Of a stretch of 64,000 bases of DNA, positions 24,501 through 35,510 are shown piece after piece. The notes under the pieces are model-generated. The model saw only the letters and a program-made list of their open reading frames with translations, made no database searches and was not told the DNA's origin. How positions within the stretch are numbered: the first letter of the stretch is position 1; each line of letters opens with the position of its first letter. The translations under genes were made by a program, and so were the position numbers. This stretch comes from Mangifera indica (taxonomy: Eukaryota > Streptophyta > Magnoliopsida > Sapindales > Anacardiaceae), in NCBI RefSeq assembly GCF_011075055.1, contig NC_058151.1, forward strand, positions 5,288,251 to 5,352,250, read 5' to 3'.

Positions 24501-24940
24501 TTGCACATTTTCGCACCCTTTCAAAAGAACACATACCTTTAGCACTTGTGCATAACCCATACGCATTCTCTATATAGTTATATTCATCATTTTCTAAAAG
24601 TATGTAAATATCAACTATTGTATCAGAAATTAATCTGTTTTTTATTTATAAATCTTAATGATTATAGAAAAATTAAATTTAATTAGTATACTCTCAAAAA
24701 TAAAAGATTTTTTGATAAAAACTAATTTGAATAAGAAAAATAGGATAAATGGTTTTATTAAAATAGAAAATAGGGTTTACTTAAAAAGGTAAAACTACAA
24801 AAATTTTATTGAAAAAGGTTTACCTAATAAATTGCGTGCTTATTTTAATTAATTTCCCTACAAAATATATGAAAATTTGAAAATAAAGGTCAAAAAGGGG
24901 TTGGGTGAAAAATATATGTGGATTATAATATAGCATGACG

Positions 24941-26850
24941 TGTAACTTAATGTGATTTGCTAAGTCCTATTTTCTAAAGTTGTTAATAAGTCTCACTTCA
25001 AGTAAAATTATTAAGTCATATATTAAGTTTAGAAATATTTTATGATTAGAAAGTTAAATTTTAATATGATTAATTTGTATTTAGGGAAAATATTATTAAA
25101 TATAATAAAGAGATTTTAGGATTTAATTATTTAGAAAAACTTAGCTAAAGTCTATTAAAGTTTATTTTTTAGAGTAAAAGTCTTATATAATTTGAAATTA
25201 ATTAAAATTTTTATTTTAAATTAAACTTGTTTTCCTTATATGTATAGGTTATACTCTAGTTAAGAAAGAAAATCTATTTATAGGGTATGGGCCCTTGTAA
25301 TTTTCATTCATTTGTCAATTATACAAAGTATCAATAAAAATTCATATTTAAGTTTTCTTTTAAGAATTGTTTTGCAATATTAGAATTGAATTCTTGCTTA
25401 TCATTTGTATTACTGAATGATATCAACACAATTCATTTTTGCGAATGAGTTCATAAGCCTATGAATGTTTGCTAATGTCAGGTGGCATCAAAGCCCTATC
25501 TTGACAGGGCTAGACACAACAAAATCATGATAAATGTGATCAATTGTAACAACAATTGGCGACATACACATCTACACAACTCGATAACTCATAACACAAG
25601 AGAACCTTTGAGGGCAAGTGCTTCGTTAATGGTACAATGTACAAACTCATGATTAATAACTGTAGTTATGAGAACTTGGTATCTAACATATTGATAGAGC
25701 ACCTCAAGCTAAAGATCGAAACCTATTTTGTCTCGTATAGTTTAGGTTAGATTGAGAAGAGTTCAAGTATGAGGGTAACAAAGCGATGTGGGTTACCTTT
25801 ATCTCTAAATAAAACTTGTAAAGTTGAAATCCATTGCGATGCATTGGAGATGGATGCAAGTCATGTTTTTTTTAGACGTCCATGACAATGTGATATTGAT
25901 GCTACACATAGGAAACGAGATAATACATACACTTTCACTTGTGAACAAAAAAATATCATAGTGGTAATAAAAAAATTTAAGAAAATGTTCCAAAAGCAAG
26001 AGAAAAGAGCTTTGATTTTTATACCATTGAAAATGAATATGGTAAAACCTGAAATTGATTAAAAATATGAAGAATTAGAGAAAACATTTGATAAAAAGGT
26101 GTTATCTTCAACAAAAAAAAAAAATCCTAAAATCAAAGAAGGTGATAGGTGTGAGCTATCTATATTGATTAAGTTAATCTTCGTTTCATTCAAGCCAATA
26201 TAAATGTGGTCGATGAAGAAACTAAGAAGTTGCTTCCGATGTACACTTTCCTTAATAGACGTATTTCTTATAACAAGATCTTTGAAGTTGATTATGGAGT
26301 TTCACAAATGGAAATTAGCCCCACCTTTACTCAAAAAGGTAGATTCGTGATAATTCATAAAGACAATTACAAGAAGGTTGCCAATCAACATAAGAAGGCT
26401 ATTATAGAATGGATACATTTTTTAAAACAAAATTTTCATCCTTAAATGAAGAAAAAATTCGAACCTTGGCCTAATCCTTCTATATGTTTGGATGGTGTGT
26501 TGCATGATGATAACTCAAGGGCAAGTCACTTTTATTTATTGAGGAGTATGACGGGGAAAGAAGGTAAGAATACAACATAGAAAGGAAAGATGTCAAAGAA
26601 AGATCTAAGGTAAGAGAGAGGTTGAGAGAAAAAGATGAAAAATGTATGGAAATCCAAAAATGAAGGCAAAAGGGTGATTAGGTGGAAAGTATGTGTGGCA
26701 TGTTAAGTCTTGTTTCCTAAAATTGTTAAGTCTCATTTTGAGTAAAATTATTAAGTCCTACTTTGAATTTAGGAATGTTTTATGTTTAGTAAATTAAGTT
26801 TTAATAGACATAGTTTGTGTTTAGGAAAAAAGTTATTAAATATAATAGAC
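24941..26850 (+). mobile_element. Decayed LTR retrotransposon (gypsy-like), truncated right LTR
   Basis: A direct repeat marks the LTRs. The segment after about 24950 (TAAGTCCTATTTTCTAAAGT, then AAAATTATTAAGTC) recurs at about 26701-26850. The right copy stops early, so that LTR is truncated. The left LTR ends near 25480 and is followed by GGTGGCATCAAAGCC, a mutated form of the initiator-tRNA primer site (25483-25495). The internal region carries a retropepsin remnant and is only about 1.2 kb long, so most of pol is gone. Confidence 0.6.
25605..26050 (+). pseudogene. Gypsy retropepsin-like (gag-pol) remnant
   Basis: With frame shifts and stops, the plus strand reads CFVNGTMYKLMINNCSYENL, then IEHLKLKIE..., V-IHCDALEMDASHVFFRRP, then NTYTFTCEQKNIIVV. 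These line up with the block order of plant Ty3/gypsy protease regions (C-x-NG..-I-DGGSCTN, VEKLNL, CDVVPM-AGH-LLGRPW, NRYSFV-N). The catalytic D(S/G)G is not preserved (NNCS). Downstream, an 80-codon frame at 26206-26445 has no recognisable function. Confidence 0.55.
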
Positions 26851-28901
26851 AGGTAAGGCAAAACGGATCATATTATGCGGATAATAATTTTTAAAACTCA
26901 TATCTAACCCTACAGATACTGGTAGACCCCTGAATTACCTGTTTATATTAATTTCTCACTTTGTCTCTTTTGTTTTTATTATTTTGATATATTTATTTCA
27001 TAATTTTTGATATTTTTCTCTTTAAGTATATAAGTATTTTATGGAATAACAAAAATTTATCTCAAATTATAAAATTGTTTTTTGTAAATCTAAAGAATTT
27101 TGTATTGAACACAAAATGAATATTTATAATAAAGTGTTTAATGTTCATATTTTTTAAATTTGTTTTCAACACAACAAATTCTTTAATTTCACAGTGGGTT
27201 TGAGTTAATTTCATGTCAATTGATGAGAAAATATGTGAAATTTATGTTGGATGTACTATAAGTTTGATGTTGAAAAGAAAGAAGAAGATGAACAAGAAAA
27301 AAATAACAAGGTGACTAGAGGGTATACCTTGTCCATCCATAAAAATTCATTTTTTGTGGATATAAGTTTAAAAATCTAAAATTCATACCTATTTTTAAGC
27401 TGGTTACCCCACAGGTCCTATAAAAAACTTGCACCTATTTTGAAACAGATTACTTATGGATAACCTATTCGTTCTGTGAGATCTCCTATTAAATGCTTAA
27501 CAACAATCCTCCTTTAAATTTACAACTTCTCTTAAACAACATTGGGAGTCTTTTCCTGATGATATTCCATTTTACAAAACCTGATGTCTTATTTTTAAGT
27601 TGGTTCAATGCAAATTCATGGTAAGCAAGCAAGCACTCAATGAACCCTTCTCATTATTTTTTGTAGTAAAAAAAAATATATTTTACCCACCAAGATCAAA
27701 AGCTTCAAGAACTGATAAAAAGTTGGTAGGCCAAAACCCACCACTTGGTTGGTCTATTGATGTGATTTTTAATTATCAATTGTTGTACGTAATTTTGATT
27801 CTCACAAAAGATAAACTAATATAGTAATGATTATAATATGAAAAGACTTTGATGTATTTGTTAAGTTACATTGAAATGCAAATAGAAAGCAAAAGTATAT
27901 ATGACATGATTTTTATAATTGTAATACCATTATCTACAATTGATGTGTACTACAATAGAATAACAATGATTTATTTAGCAATCAATATCTGTTTTGTTTT
28001 GTTGTTTGTGTTCGCTTCCCTCTATGTTTTCCTTTATATTTATAACACTCTTTAGAGAGAATAATACATTAAAATTTTCTAGGAATTATAATAAATATAT
28101 TCCTAATTTAATTTAAAAGAAAAAAATGAATATTATAGAAATTAAAGACATCCAATTTAGAAAGGTGAAGATATCTTATTGTTTGATATGTGATATGAAA
28201 TTATATGTGAAGAATTCAAATTCATCCTTTTATTGGTAGGATTGTGGCGCTATCTTGATTTGGATATACTTTCCTTTTTTGCACAAAGAGTTGGATAGAT
28301 ATTACTTGCTATTCATTTGTTGGGATACCTGGAGTTTTTTTGGAGATGAACCGTGAGTAGGGTTCTTACAAGTTGTAGACTACCATATAACATTGTCAAT
28401 TGCACAATTTTTTGTTGGTCTAATCCAACCATTACCCTTTTTGGCCCATTTTCATCCTTTCTTGCATTTCATAATGGAAACGCATGAATTCGTCTAGAAA
28501 AACAATGACTAAATCCTAAATGCCTTTCAACTATCGACACTACTAAATTAATTATAACCAAGACAATAATACTCTGTCAACATAACGATATATTAAGAGT
28601 TGAAAAATGCTACCTTAAATAAAAAAATATTGTGAAGATGAAGAGATTTCATAAAGATAATAAAACTAATGAAAAACTTGAGACCTAATAAAGATGAGTA
28701 AATATAAAAATAATTTATATTATTATATTTAATGATAATTTTTATATTAAAAATAATTAACTATGGAAAAGTGTCATTCATTAAAAAAAAATATCAATAA
28801 ACTATATTATTTTATATAATTTCTTCTTCCGTTTGATGTTGGGAGATCACGTTCTTGTTACAACTATTCTCAAATCTCATCAAAGGTTGTATTTTGTGAT
28901 C
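26851..28901. other. AT-rich intergenic DNA
   Basis: No gene was recognised over about 2 kb. Short frames at 27600-27824 and 27849-28055 translate to low-complexity hydrophobic sequence without recognisable motifs. Confidence 0.5.
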
Positions 28902-29517
28902 GGGAAATCAATTAAAATAGGCAAATATATTTTTGTTTATATGTTTTTAAGCCAACATGTAGCGGTTTAACCTATCTAAGCAAACGATAAATTTTGTACC
29001 TATTTAACCTTTAAGTTGAAAATACAAAGTTAAAAATACAAAGTCAAAAAAACAAAGCTACTTTAGCTGAAAAGGGAAAAGTGAAAGCCATAATCGAAAA
29101 TCTGTAACCACAAACCAAAAATCATCGGCAAACATCCTACTAGTAGCGTCAGACAAGCAACAAAATATCTAGAAGCTGCAATACATCAATAATGGCTTCA
29201 AAGGTGAGTTAGCACTTGCTATTTTGTTTATTTGTTTATGCATATTTATATCGAACAAATGCAAATAACCTATTATAGATATTGATCGTTAAATGTTGTT
29301 GAATTGAATGAAACAATATTTTTAGACAATGTGCGTCGATTGTGATGGTTCCCATGATGGTTAGGGGTTTTATAGTAGAACCCTAAATTTGCCGATTTAT
29401 GTATATGAATATTTTGAATGTTATAAATGGTAAATAGAGTTGTTATTTTGTCGTTAATAGTGTTACATAGATGTCTGAAGTGTAGCCATTGAAGGGTTGA
29501 AAATTGTGCAAATTTGC

Positions 29518-29760
29518 AGGGACCATGCAAACCGCACAAAGTCTTGCCAACTCGCAATGTCACGCAGACCCCGCAATGTCACGCAAACCCTACAATGTCA
29601 TGCCAACCCTATAATGTCTTGCAAACTACACAATGTCAAGTAAACGCACAAAATTGTGCATTGTGAAATGTACCACAACCACACAACATTATGTATTGCA
29701 CAATGTCTCACAAATCATGCAAAATCACGCAAACCACGTAATGTCACGTAAACCAACGTT
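29518..29760. repeat. Short minisatellite inside the MULE
   Basis: Imperfect tandem words of about 19-20 bp built on CACGCAAACCCCGCAATGT (variants CATGCCAACCCTATAATGT, CACGTAAACCA). A related string (CGCCAACCCCGCAAACGCAG) sits near the other end of the element at about 31580-31640. Confidence 0.65.
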
Positions 29761-30333
29761 GTTCACAGAATGTCATGTTTGCTTGTACTTGTGAATTTTA
29801 ACTACTTTAAAATTTATTGAATTAATAATATTTCATTTTAAATTTGTTTTTGTAGAAATTTCTAATTAATGTATAAGTAGGAGAGAGGCTATTTTATGAT
29901 GCTTATGATTTTAAAGTTACGATTAATATTCATAGTCATAAAGATACGATGAAACATATAAGAGCAAAATTAAGTTCAAAACAGAAGATATTGTTTAAAC
30001 AAACATGTTTTTGACATTTTTTGAAATCTTGAAGTGCATAGATATAGTTCGACCTATTATATAGTGTATTATTTTGACAAGTGAATAAGGGTGAGTTGGG
30101 AGAGGTGTTTTGGTTTATATTAAATAGGGTTGAATGTAGATTTAGTTTGATTGAGTTTGCTATGAGTATCGAGCATACGATCCACATATTCCAATGTAAA
30201 CTTATGCATTAATAAGATAGATAGTTGCATTTTAGGTAACCTTAGAAATAAATATTATGTTAAATTAGATTTATAATATTTTTACTTTTTTGGTTTGCTT
30301 ATGTACTTCATCTCACAAAATTTTTTTTCTTAG

Positions 30334-30701
30334 ATGCAGCCATGGATGTATGAAATTCTCAGTAACTTGAGGGGTTTCACAGCTTGCAAGTTTAAATATA
30401 GGATCCCTCAAATGTTGAAATGGAAGTCACTTGAGCGACCATGGTGGGATCTTGTTAATAGCATATTTGAGGCTTCTCAGGTATGTTAATTTATGTTGAA
30501 CATAAAAAATCAGTAAATTTGTTATATCTTAAAAATTGATAGATTTATTGAAACATTTATTAGGATATTGTCACTCCTATGTTGATTCCATCTACCGAGG
30601 AGAAGCAATCAGTATGGTATAGAAAGGTTGTGGATTACATGTGGTACACAGAAGAATCTGATAATAATTATAGCCCTATTCAATTTGACGATGCAATCTA
30701 A
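30334..30701 (+). pseudogene. DUF1985/Ulp1-type MULE gene fragment, two exons
   Basis: Exon 30334-30480 reads MQPWMYEILSNLRGFTACKF and on to EASQ, with AG before and GT after. It joins in frame to exon 30564-30701, ending at a TAA: DIVTPMLIPSTEEKQSVWYR, then KVVDYMWYTEES. The order (P)W-YE-I, R-IP-ML-W, P-W and 'I-P(S/T)-EE' resembles the segment after DUF1985 in the Ulp1-protease genes carried by Kaonashi-type MULEs. No Ulp1 catalytic domain follows. Further coding-like sequence (FEEIVRGFIDIMEQCFRQFE, about 30885-30945) lies downstream, broken by stops. An upstream ATGGCTTCAAAG|GTGAGT near 29191 could be a first exon. The family call is from memory and uncertain. Confidence 0.5.
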
Positions 30702-32101
30702 TCTCCTTACCATGCACATTAAACGCATCTATACACAATCCAGTCGTGTTTGGATGGATTGCACCACTAGTTGTTAAGTCTGAGTATCGGTCCATACATC
30801 AATCATCAATGTCCCTTTCAGTAGATCATTAGAAGATCCCTTAATGTCACCCACACTAGACACACATTAACTATTGAAAATGTTCGTTTTGAGGAAATTG
30901 TACGTGGGTTCATAGATATAATGGAGCAATGTTTTAGACAATTTGAAAAATGATAGACATCAATTGAAACAAAAATTGCAGAGATGCAACGTATGGTTTA
31001 TGCCACCTTGGAGATTAGGTTAGTGTAAAAAAAAAATGTTTAATATTGAAAAGGTAACGATGATAATGATAATAATTTTTTATGATAACAAAGGATGAGT
31101 TAACTGAGGTCATTATTGAGGTGGCCCAAGATGATGATGTATGTCCAAACGATGATTATGTAGTCAAACATCAAGATGCATATGAGGTGGTCATTGAGTG
31201 CTGACTTGTTGAGACACTAATACAACCTTTTATGTGTCTTTGATAACCTCATCATAATTTAAATATCAAAATCATCATTTAACAAATATGGTACATCACT
31301 ATAGGTGGTCAGATTTTGCATATAAATTTTTACAATATTACAACCTCGATTAATGCACAAACGGGAATGCACTGCTTCTACAAGTCTATTATAATTTATT
31401 TTTTTATTAATTAATACAAATGTCTGAACTTCACCAACATATTTTAAGTTGTTATCACCTCAGTTAACCCAATATTCACCATATCCAAACAAATATATTA
31501 ACTTATCCATTTTCCTTACACATATAAAATTTTAAGTAATTAAATAACCCAAAAACAAAATAGCCAGAAACTAGAGAAAGCAAACCGCGCAAATACAAAC
31601 TACGCCAACCCCGCAAACGCAGACCCCGCCAACCTCGTAATTTACCAGAAAATACAACGATTCCGTTTTCTTTAGATCTGGACACCAAAATTATTGACTA
31701 TCCAAATAATGTAAATATTTACAAAAAAAATTCAACCTCTCTCAGAAATCATTATTAAAGTTTTTTACTTTTATCTCCATGAAAGTTATTCGATTCACAG
31801 TTTTTTCTTAATACAGGTTGTTATTTTTATAAAAAAAACTTACTTAGTATATAATGATAATGAATGACAAAGAAAACAAGTATGATATGTTGTTGTCACA
31901 GTGTTCAAAGAAGAGAAGGGTTGAGAAAAAAGATAATGGTGAAAATAAGATGAAAACAATGAAAGTAGGTTAATTAAGTGAAGTGAAAAAAATGGTAGTA
32001 TTAAAATAAAAATATGAGTTTGATTATAAAGGTATAAAGTACAAAGGTTAGCCTAAAAACGTATAAACGAAAATATATTTGTCTATTTTAATTAATTTCC
32101 C

Positions 32102-33751
32102 TTTGTAATAAAATTATGGGAATTAATTTCTAGAGAATTACAAATTTCTCAAAATAAAAAATATTATTATGATAGTGTTGTGTTAAGGAAATTCATTTGT
32201 AAACTACACATAAAATTGTATGACATTTTCTTTTAAATATATATTTTTAATTCGAGAAATTATTTTAAATAAACTATTTAAAGTCTATGACGAAAATTAG
32301 TATTCCATAAAGTACTCACAATATAATACAAAAATAATATTATATGTACAAATAATAAACATAATATTATGTATAAATAATAATATATCTCTATGTAATT
32401 AGATATTATTTTATTTTTAATTTAAAATTACATAATTATATAATGACATATAATTATTTGTGTATAAAATTATATTTGTTATTTGTGTATATAATTTTAT
32501 TAATAATATAAATTCATTTTATAGGCATAAATACCCCTTTTAATTGGTTCTTCAACCATAAATCAAAACTCATTGTTTAACCCTTAAAACCAAGTTAAAA
32601 TTTAGAGAATTAAAAATAATTTTGATACATTACTTAAATTAATAATTTTATAAATAAATGTGATATTAAAAAATATTTATTTAAACCTATTTCATCTATT
32701 ATTTATATGATTTTATGTTGTAGTCCTTTTTTTCAGTGACATTTTAGGTTACCAGATGAAAAATGATTTTTACAAGCGACAACTTCGACTGCCGACCAGC
32801 GGCTTCGAGTGTGGCACAGACGCGTGTAAAAGAGTAGTGTCTAGACCGTGTAGAAGAACAAGACCTGAGGGGCTGGATTGAGTGGGATCAGGAATCGAAT
32901 GCCGGGCCCCATCGGTCCTTGATGTCTGCGTCACTATTTTGACGGTGGATCTGAAAGAAGTTTCCACGAAACTCCAATTGAGTAACACGTGCTACTAACA
33001 AGGTGCTAGTCAACAACACGTGCTACTTTCAGCCAGTATGCTTGAGTGACACATGTAATAACAATTTCTACATGTCAGAGCATAATATATTCATGGCCAA
33101 AATGTATGTATTCGTTTACTTTAATTTTAAGTTGATCAAAATATATTTTTAAATAATAAAAATTATTTCACTATAAATTAATCAATTTTCTTAATTATCT
33201 TATATGTCATTTGTTTCAATATCTAGAAAGAAACTAAGATTAGATTCGAATTAAATTGACTTTGAACTCATTTAAACTCAAGTTTGGTTTGATTTACATA
33301 AAATTAAATTCAAGTTTAACTCAAGTTTAAATTCAAATAGAACTTTTAGCTTAATTTGTTATTAAAACTGTATCGTTTTAATATATATTGATTAAAATAA
33401 TATCATTTCGTATCAAAATTTTGAAACTTACAAATTTGACGAATTGAACATTTTAAAGCTTGAGTTCAAAAATTTTGAACTTTGAAACTCAAACTTGAAT
33501 TCCAACTCACTGGGTTGAACTCGTTTAAATTGAGTTTAAATAAATTCGATTCAAATATAACTTTAAATGAAATTATAATGAAATTTGAAGATTTTTTTAA
33601 TTTAATAAAACCCTAAGAAAATTATTGGTATTATCCTTTAAATTAATGAAAATTTATATTAATTCATAAGGATATTAATTATAATTTTTTATCACTAAAA
33701 GTACCAAATAATCTATAAATTATAAATCATAAACAAATGAATATCAATTGA

Positions 33752-33753
<2 letters not shown>
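32102..33753. other. Intergenic with a GC-rich islet and a GAGTTCAA-rich repeat
   Basis: Two things stand out. At about 32765-33000 a GC-rich block in AT-rich surroundings has a 72-codon minus-strand frame (32770-32988), perhaps a captured gene fragment. At about 33230-33560 words such as AACTCAAGTTTGA and TTGAACTC recur in both orientations, a common dispersed plant repeat type. No complete gene was seen. Confidence 0.45.

Positions 33754-33793
<40 letters not shown>
33754..33793. repeat. (TA)n microsatellite
   Basis: An uninterrupted TA tract of about 40 bp. Confidence 0.93.
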
Positions 33794-33795
<2 letters not shown>

Positions 33796-33938
33796 TTAAG
33801 TAAGCTCTCTCAAAAGCTTAATTGGAGAAACCAAATGAGAGTTGCAAAGCGGAATAATTTCTCCTTATTCAAGTGTATAAAATTTTCAATGAAGTTTTGA
33901 CAATTATCCAAAGAGGGTGGATAATATTTTTATTTAAA

Positions 33939-34419
33939 GGGGGCGTTTGGTTTGAGTAATGTTTAATTAATAAAATAGAAAGATTTCCTTGAAGATAGAT
34001 TACTTAGAAGATTACTGGATATAAATGATTACTATGTTTGATAAAATTTGATAGGTATAAATAATTATTGTGTTTGGTTAAAAGTAATAAAAAATTACTA
34101 ATAAATTATTTTACTTAAATACCCTTGAATATAATTATTTTTAAATATTTTTAAATTATTTATCATATTAATTAAAAATAAATTTATTTTTATCTCAAAA
34201 AATTAATAAATAATAATATAATTATAATAAACTCAATATTACCTCAGTAATCTTTAAATACCTAAGGTGAATGTGGTAATTAGATTACCGCCTATATTAT
34301 CTACCACGTCAGCATTGGTAATAAAAGATTACTGTAATTTTTTATTACTGACAAATCAAACAAGGGAATAAAAGATAGATTATCAAGATAATCATAAAAT
34401 CTCTCAACCAAACACACCC
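33939..34419. mobile_element. Tourist-like MITE, copy 1
   Basis: About 481 bp. The start is GGGGGCGTTTGGTTTGAGTA and the end is the inverse of GGGTGTGTTTGGTTGAG. The 3-bp flanks are AAA on both sides. It is near-identical in layout to the copy at 56257, which has TAA flanks, the PIF/Harbinger (Tourist) signature. No coding capacity. Confidence 0.8.
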
Positions 34420-35044
34420 AAAAGATAACAAGAGAAACTCTCTGAGATAATGTAATATTTTAGACTATAAATATAAAAGACTAATACAAAAGAGGCGAGG
34501 GAGAAAAAATAAAAATTAAGAGAAAGATACACTCATACACAACAAGATATAAGTCCAGGGTCATATTTACATCCTTTTTATATACAATCTTTATGGGAGT
34601 TCGCCTATCTTCCCCGTAACTCTTCCGTAAAATTAAATCCTTGACAAATGTTTTATTGTATCTTCTTTGTCAAAACATATCTTAGACATAGTTTTCCAAC
34701 CATTAGACCGTACTATGATAAAAAATTGGTGTGTTATATTTTATTTATACATTTTGTATTGTATTAGATATCCGAGTAATTGTCTAATTTTTATCATTAT
34801 TATCATAACTTATCGTACGTGAAACTCTAAATTATATACACTAATTGGTGATGAAAAATTTCATCAACTAGATATAAATGATGCTTGCAGTGAATGATAT
34901 ATTAATATTAACTTCTTAAATATAAAAAAAAATGTTTTAGAAAAATAACTAATACTATTATATGTAGAAACTCTTTCATAAAAATTTATGTATTACAAAG
35001 AAAATGATTAATTGCATGATAAAAAATAAACTGATAAATGCTTA
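34420..35044. other. AT-rich intergenic DNA
   Basis: No gene or element was recognised. Confidence 0.5.
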
Positions 35045-35510
35045 ATAAAATGAATAATTGATTTGTGCATGAAAGTATGATACCATATTAGTTTTATAAT
35101 CTTAGATGATACTTGATACCACACACACATACACATACAAAAAAAAAAATTATAAACTTACATAATACCTAACACCACACACACACAAAATAAAATGAAT
35201 TATTGATGTGTGCATGAAAGTATGATATCATATTAGTTTTATAATCTTACATGATACCTGATACCACACACACACAGAGACATGAACACACATGAATGAT
35301 AAGCGACGTAAAAACCCTGGTGGTATATTTATATCTTTTATCTATCTTGTAACACTAACAAGTATGTTCAATAGTTATTTCCTTAGTATTTGTGTGCACA
35401 TACAAACAATAAGGGACATAAAAACCCTAGTGTTATATCTATATCTTTTATTTGTCTTAAGTATGTTCAATAGTAATTTTCTTAGTATTTGGCTATTTGT
35501 GAAGTGATAT
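35045..35510. repeat. Two adjacent tandem duplications with CA-repeats
   Basis: Unit A is duplicated at about 35048-35140 and 35189-35280, both containing GTGCATGAAAGTATGATA and ending in a (CA)n tract. Unit B is duplicated at about 35300-35390 and 35405-35500, both containing GTATGTTCAATAGT and CTTAGTATTTG. Frames across the region are by-products. Confidence 0.75.

Larger units (their letters stand above)
17826..24858. mobile_element. Foldback Mutator-like element with minisatellite arms
   Basis: The left end (from 17826) and the reverse complement of the right end (to 24858) align from the termini inward. The outer motif is GGGAAATTAATTAAAATA at the right and a 2-mismatch version at the left. 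After it come matched blocks such as CGCACAATTTAT/CGCAATTTAT, TTAGTTTTTATCAAAAA, GAGAGTATAC, TAATTTCTG, ATAGTTGATAT and AATGATGAATATAAC, and then a colinear 20-bp minisatellite. The left arm is about 1.7 kb and the right arm about 1.0-1.15 kb. The flanks tgcaaaatt (17817-17825) and tacaaaata (24859-24867) match at 7 of 9, fitting a Mutator target duplication. No transposase is visible. A copia element (19536-23706) sits in the loop between the arms. The terminal motif is shared with the element at 28902-32101. Confidence 0.75.
28902..32101 (+). mobile_element. Mutator-like element with a DUF1985-type gene fragment
   Basis: Inverted ends of about 50 bp: GGGAAATCAATTAAAATAGG from 28902 and the reverse complement GGGAAATTAATTAAAATAGA ending at 32101. 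Inward, both continue with a CAAATATATTTT(T/C)GTTTATA-type block and GTTTTTA(A/G)GC. Flanking 9-mers tttgtgatc (28893-28901) and tttgtaata (32102-32110) match at 7 of 9. Inside lie a short minisatellite, two exons of a DUF1985-like gene and scattered coding-like stretches, but no MULE transposase was recognised. It is therefore a non-autonomous, or deleted, MULE of the kind that carries plant gene sequence. Strand follows the exons. Confidence 0.7.

Noticed and set aside
23927..24577. 216-codon plus-strand frame rich in Cys/Phe/His
   Set aside because: This is the mirror of the left-arm artefact: translation of the right-arm 20-bp minisatellite.
26206..26445. 80-codon frame after the gypsy protease remnant
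   Set aside because: It is open and not low-complexity, but I recognise no family and it lies in a decayed retroelement; it is mentioned only within that entry.
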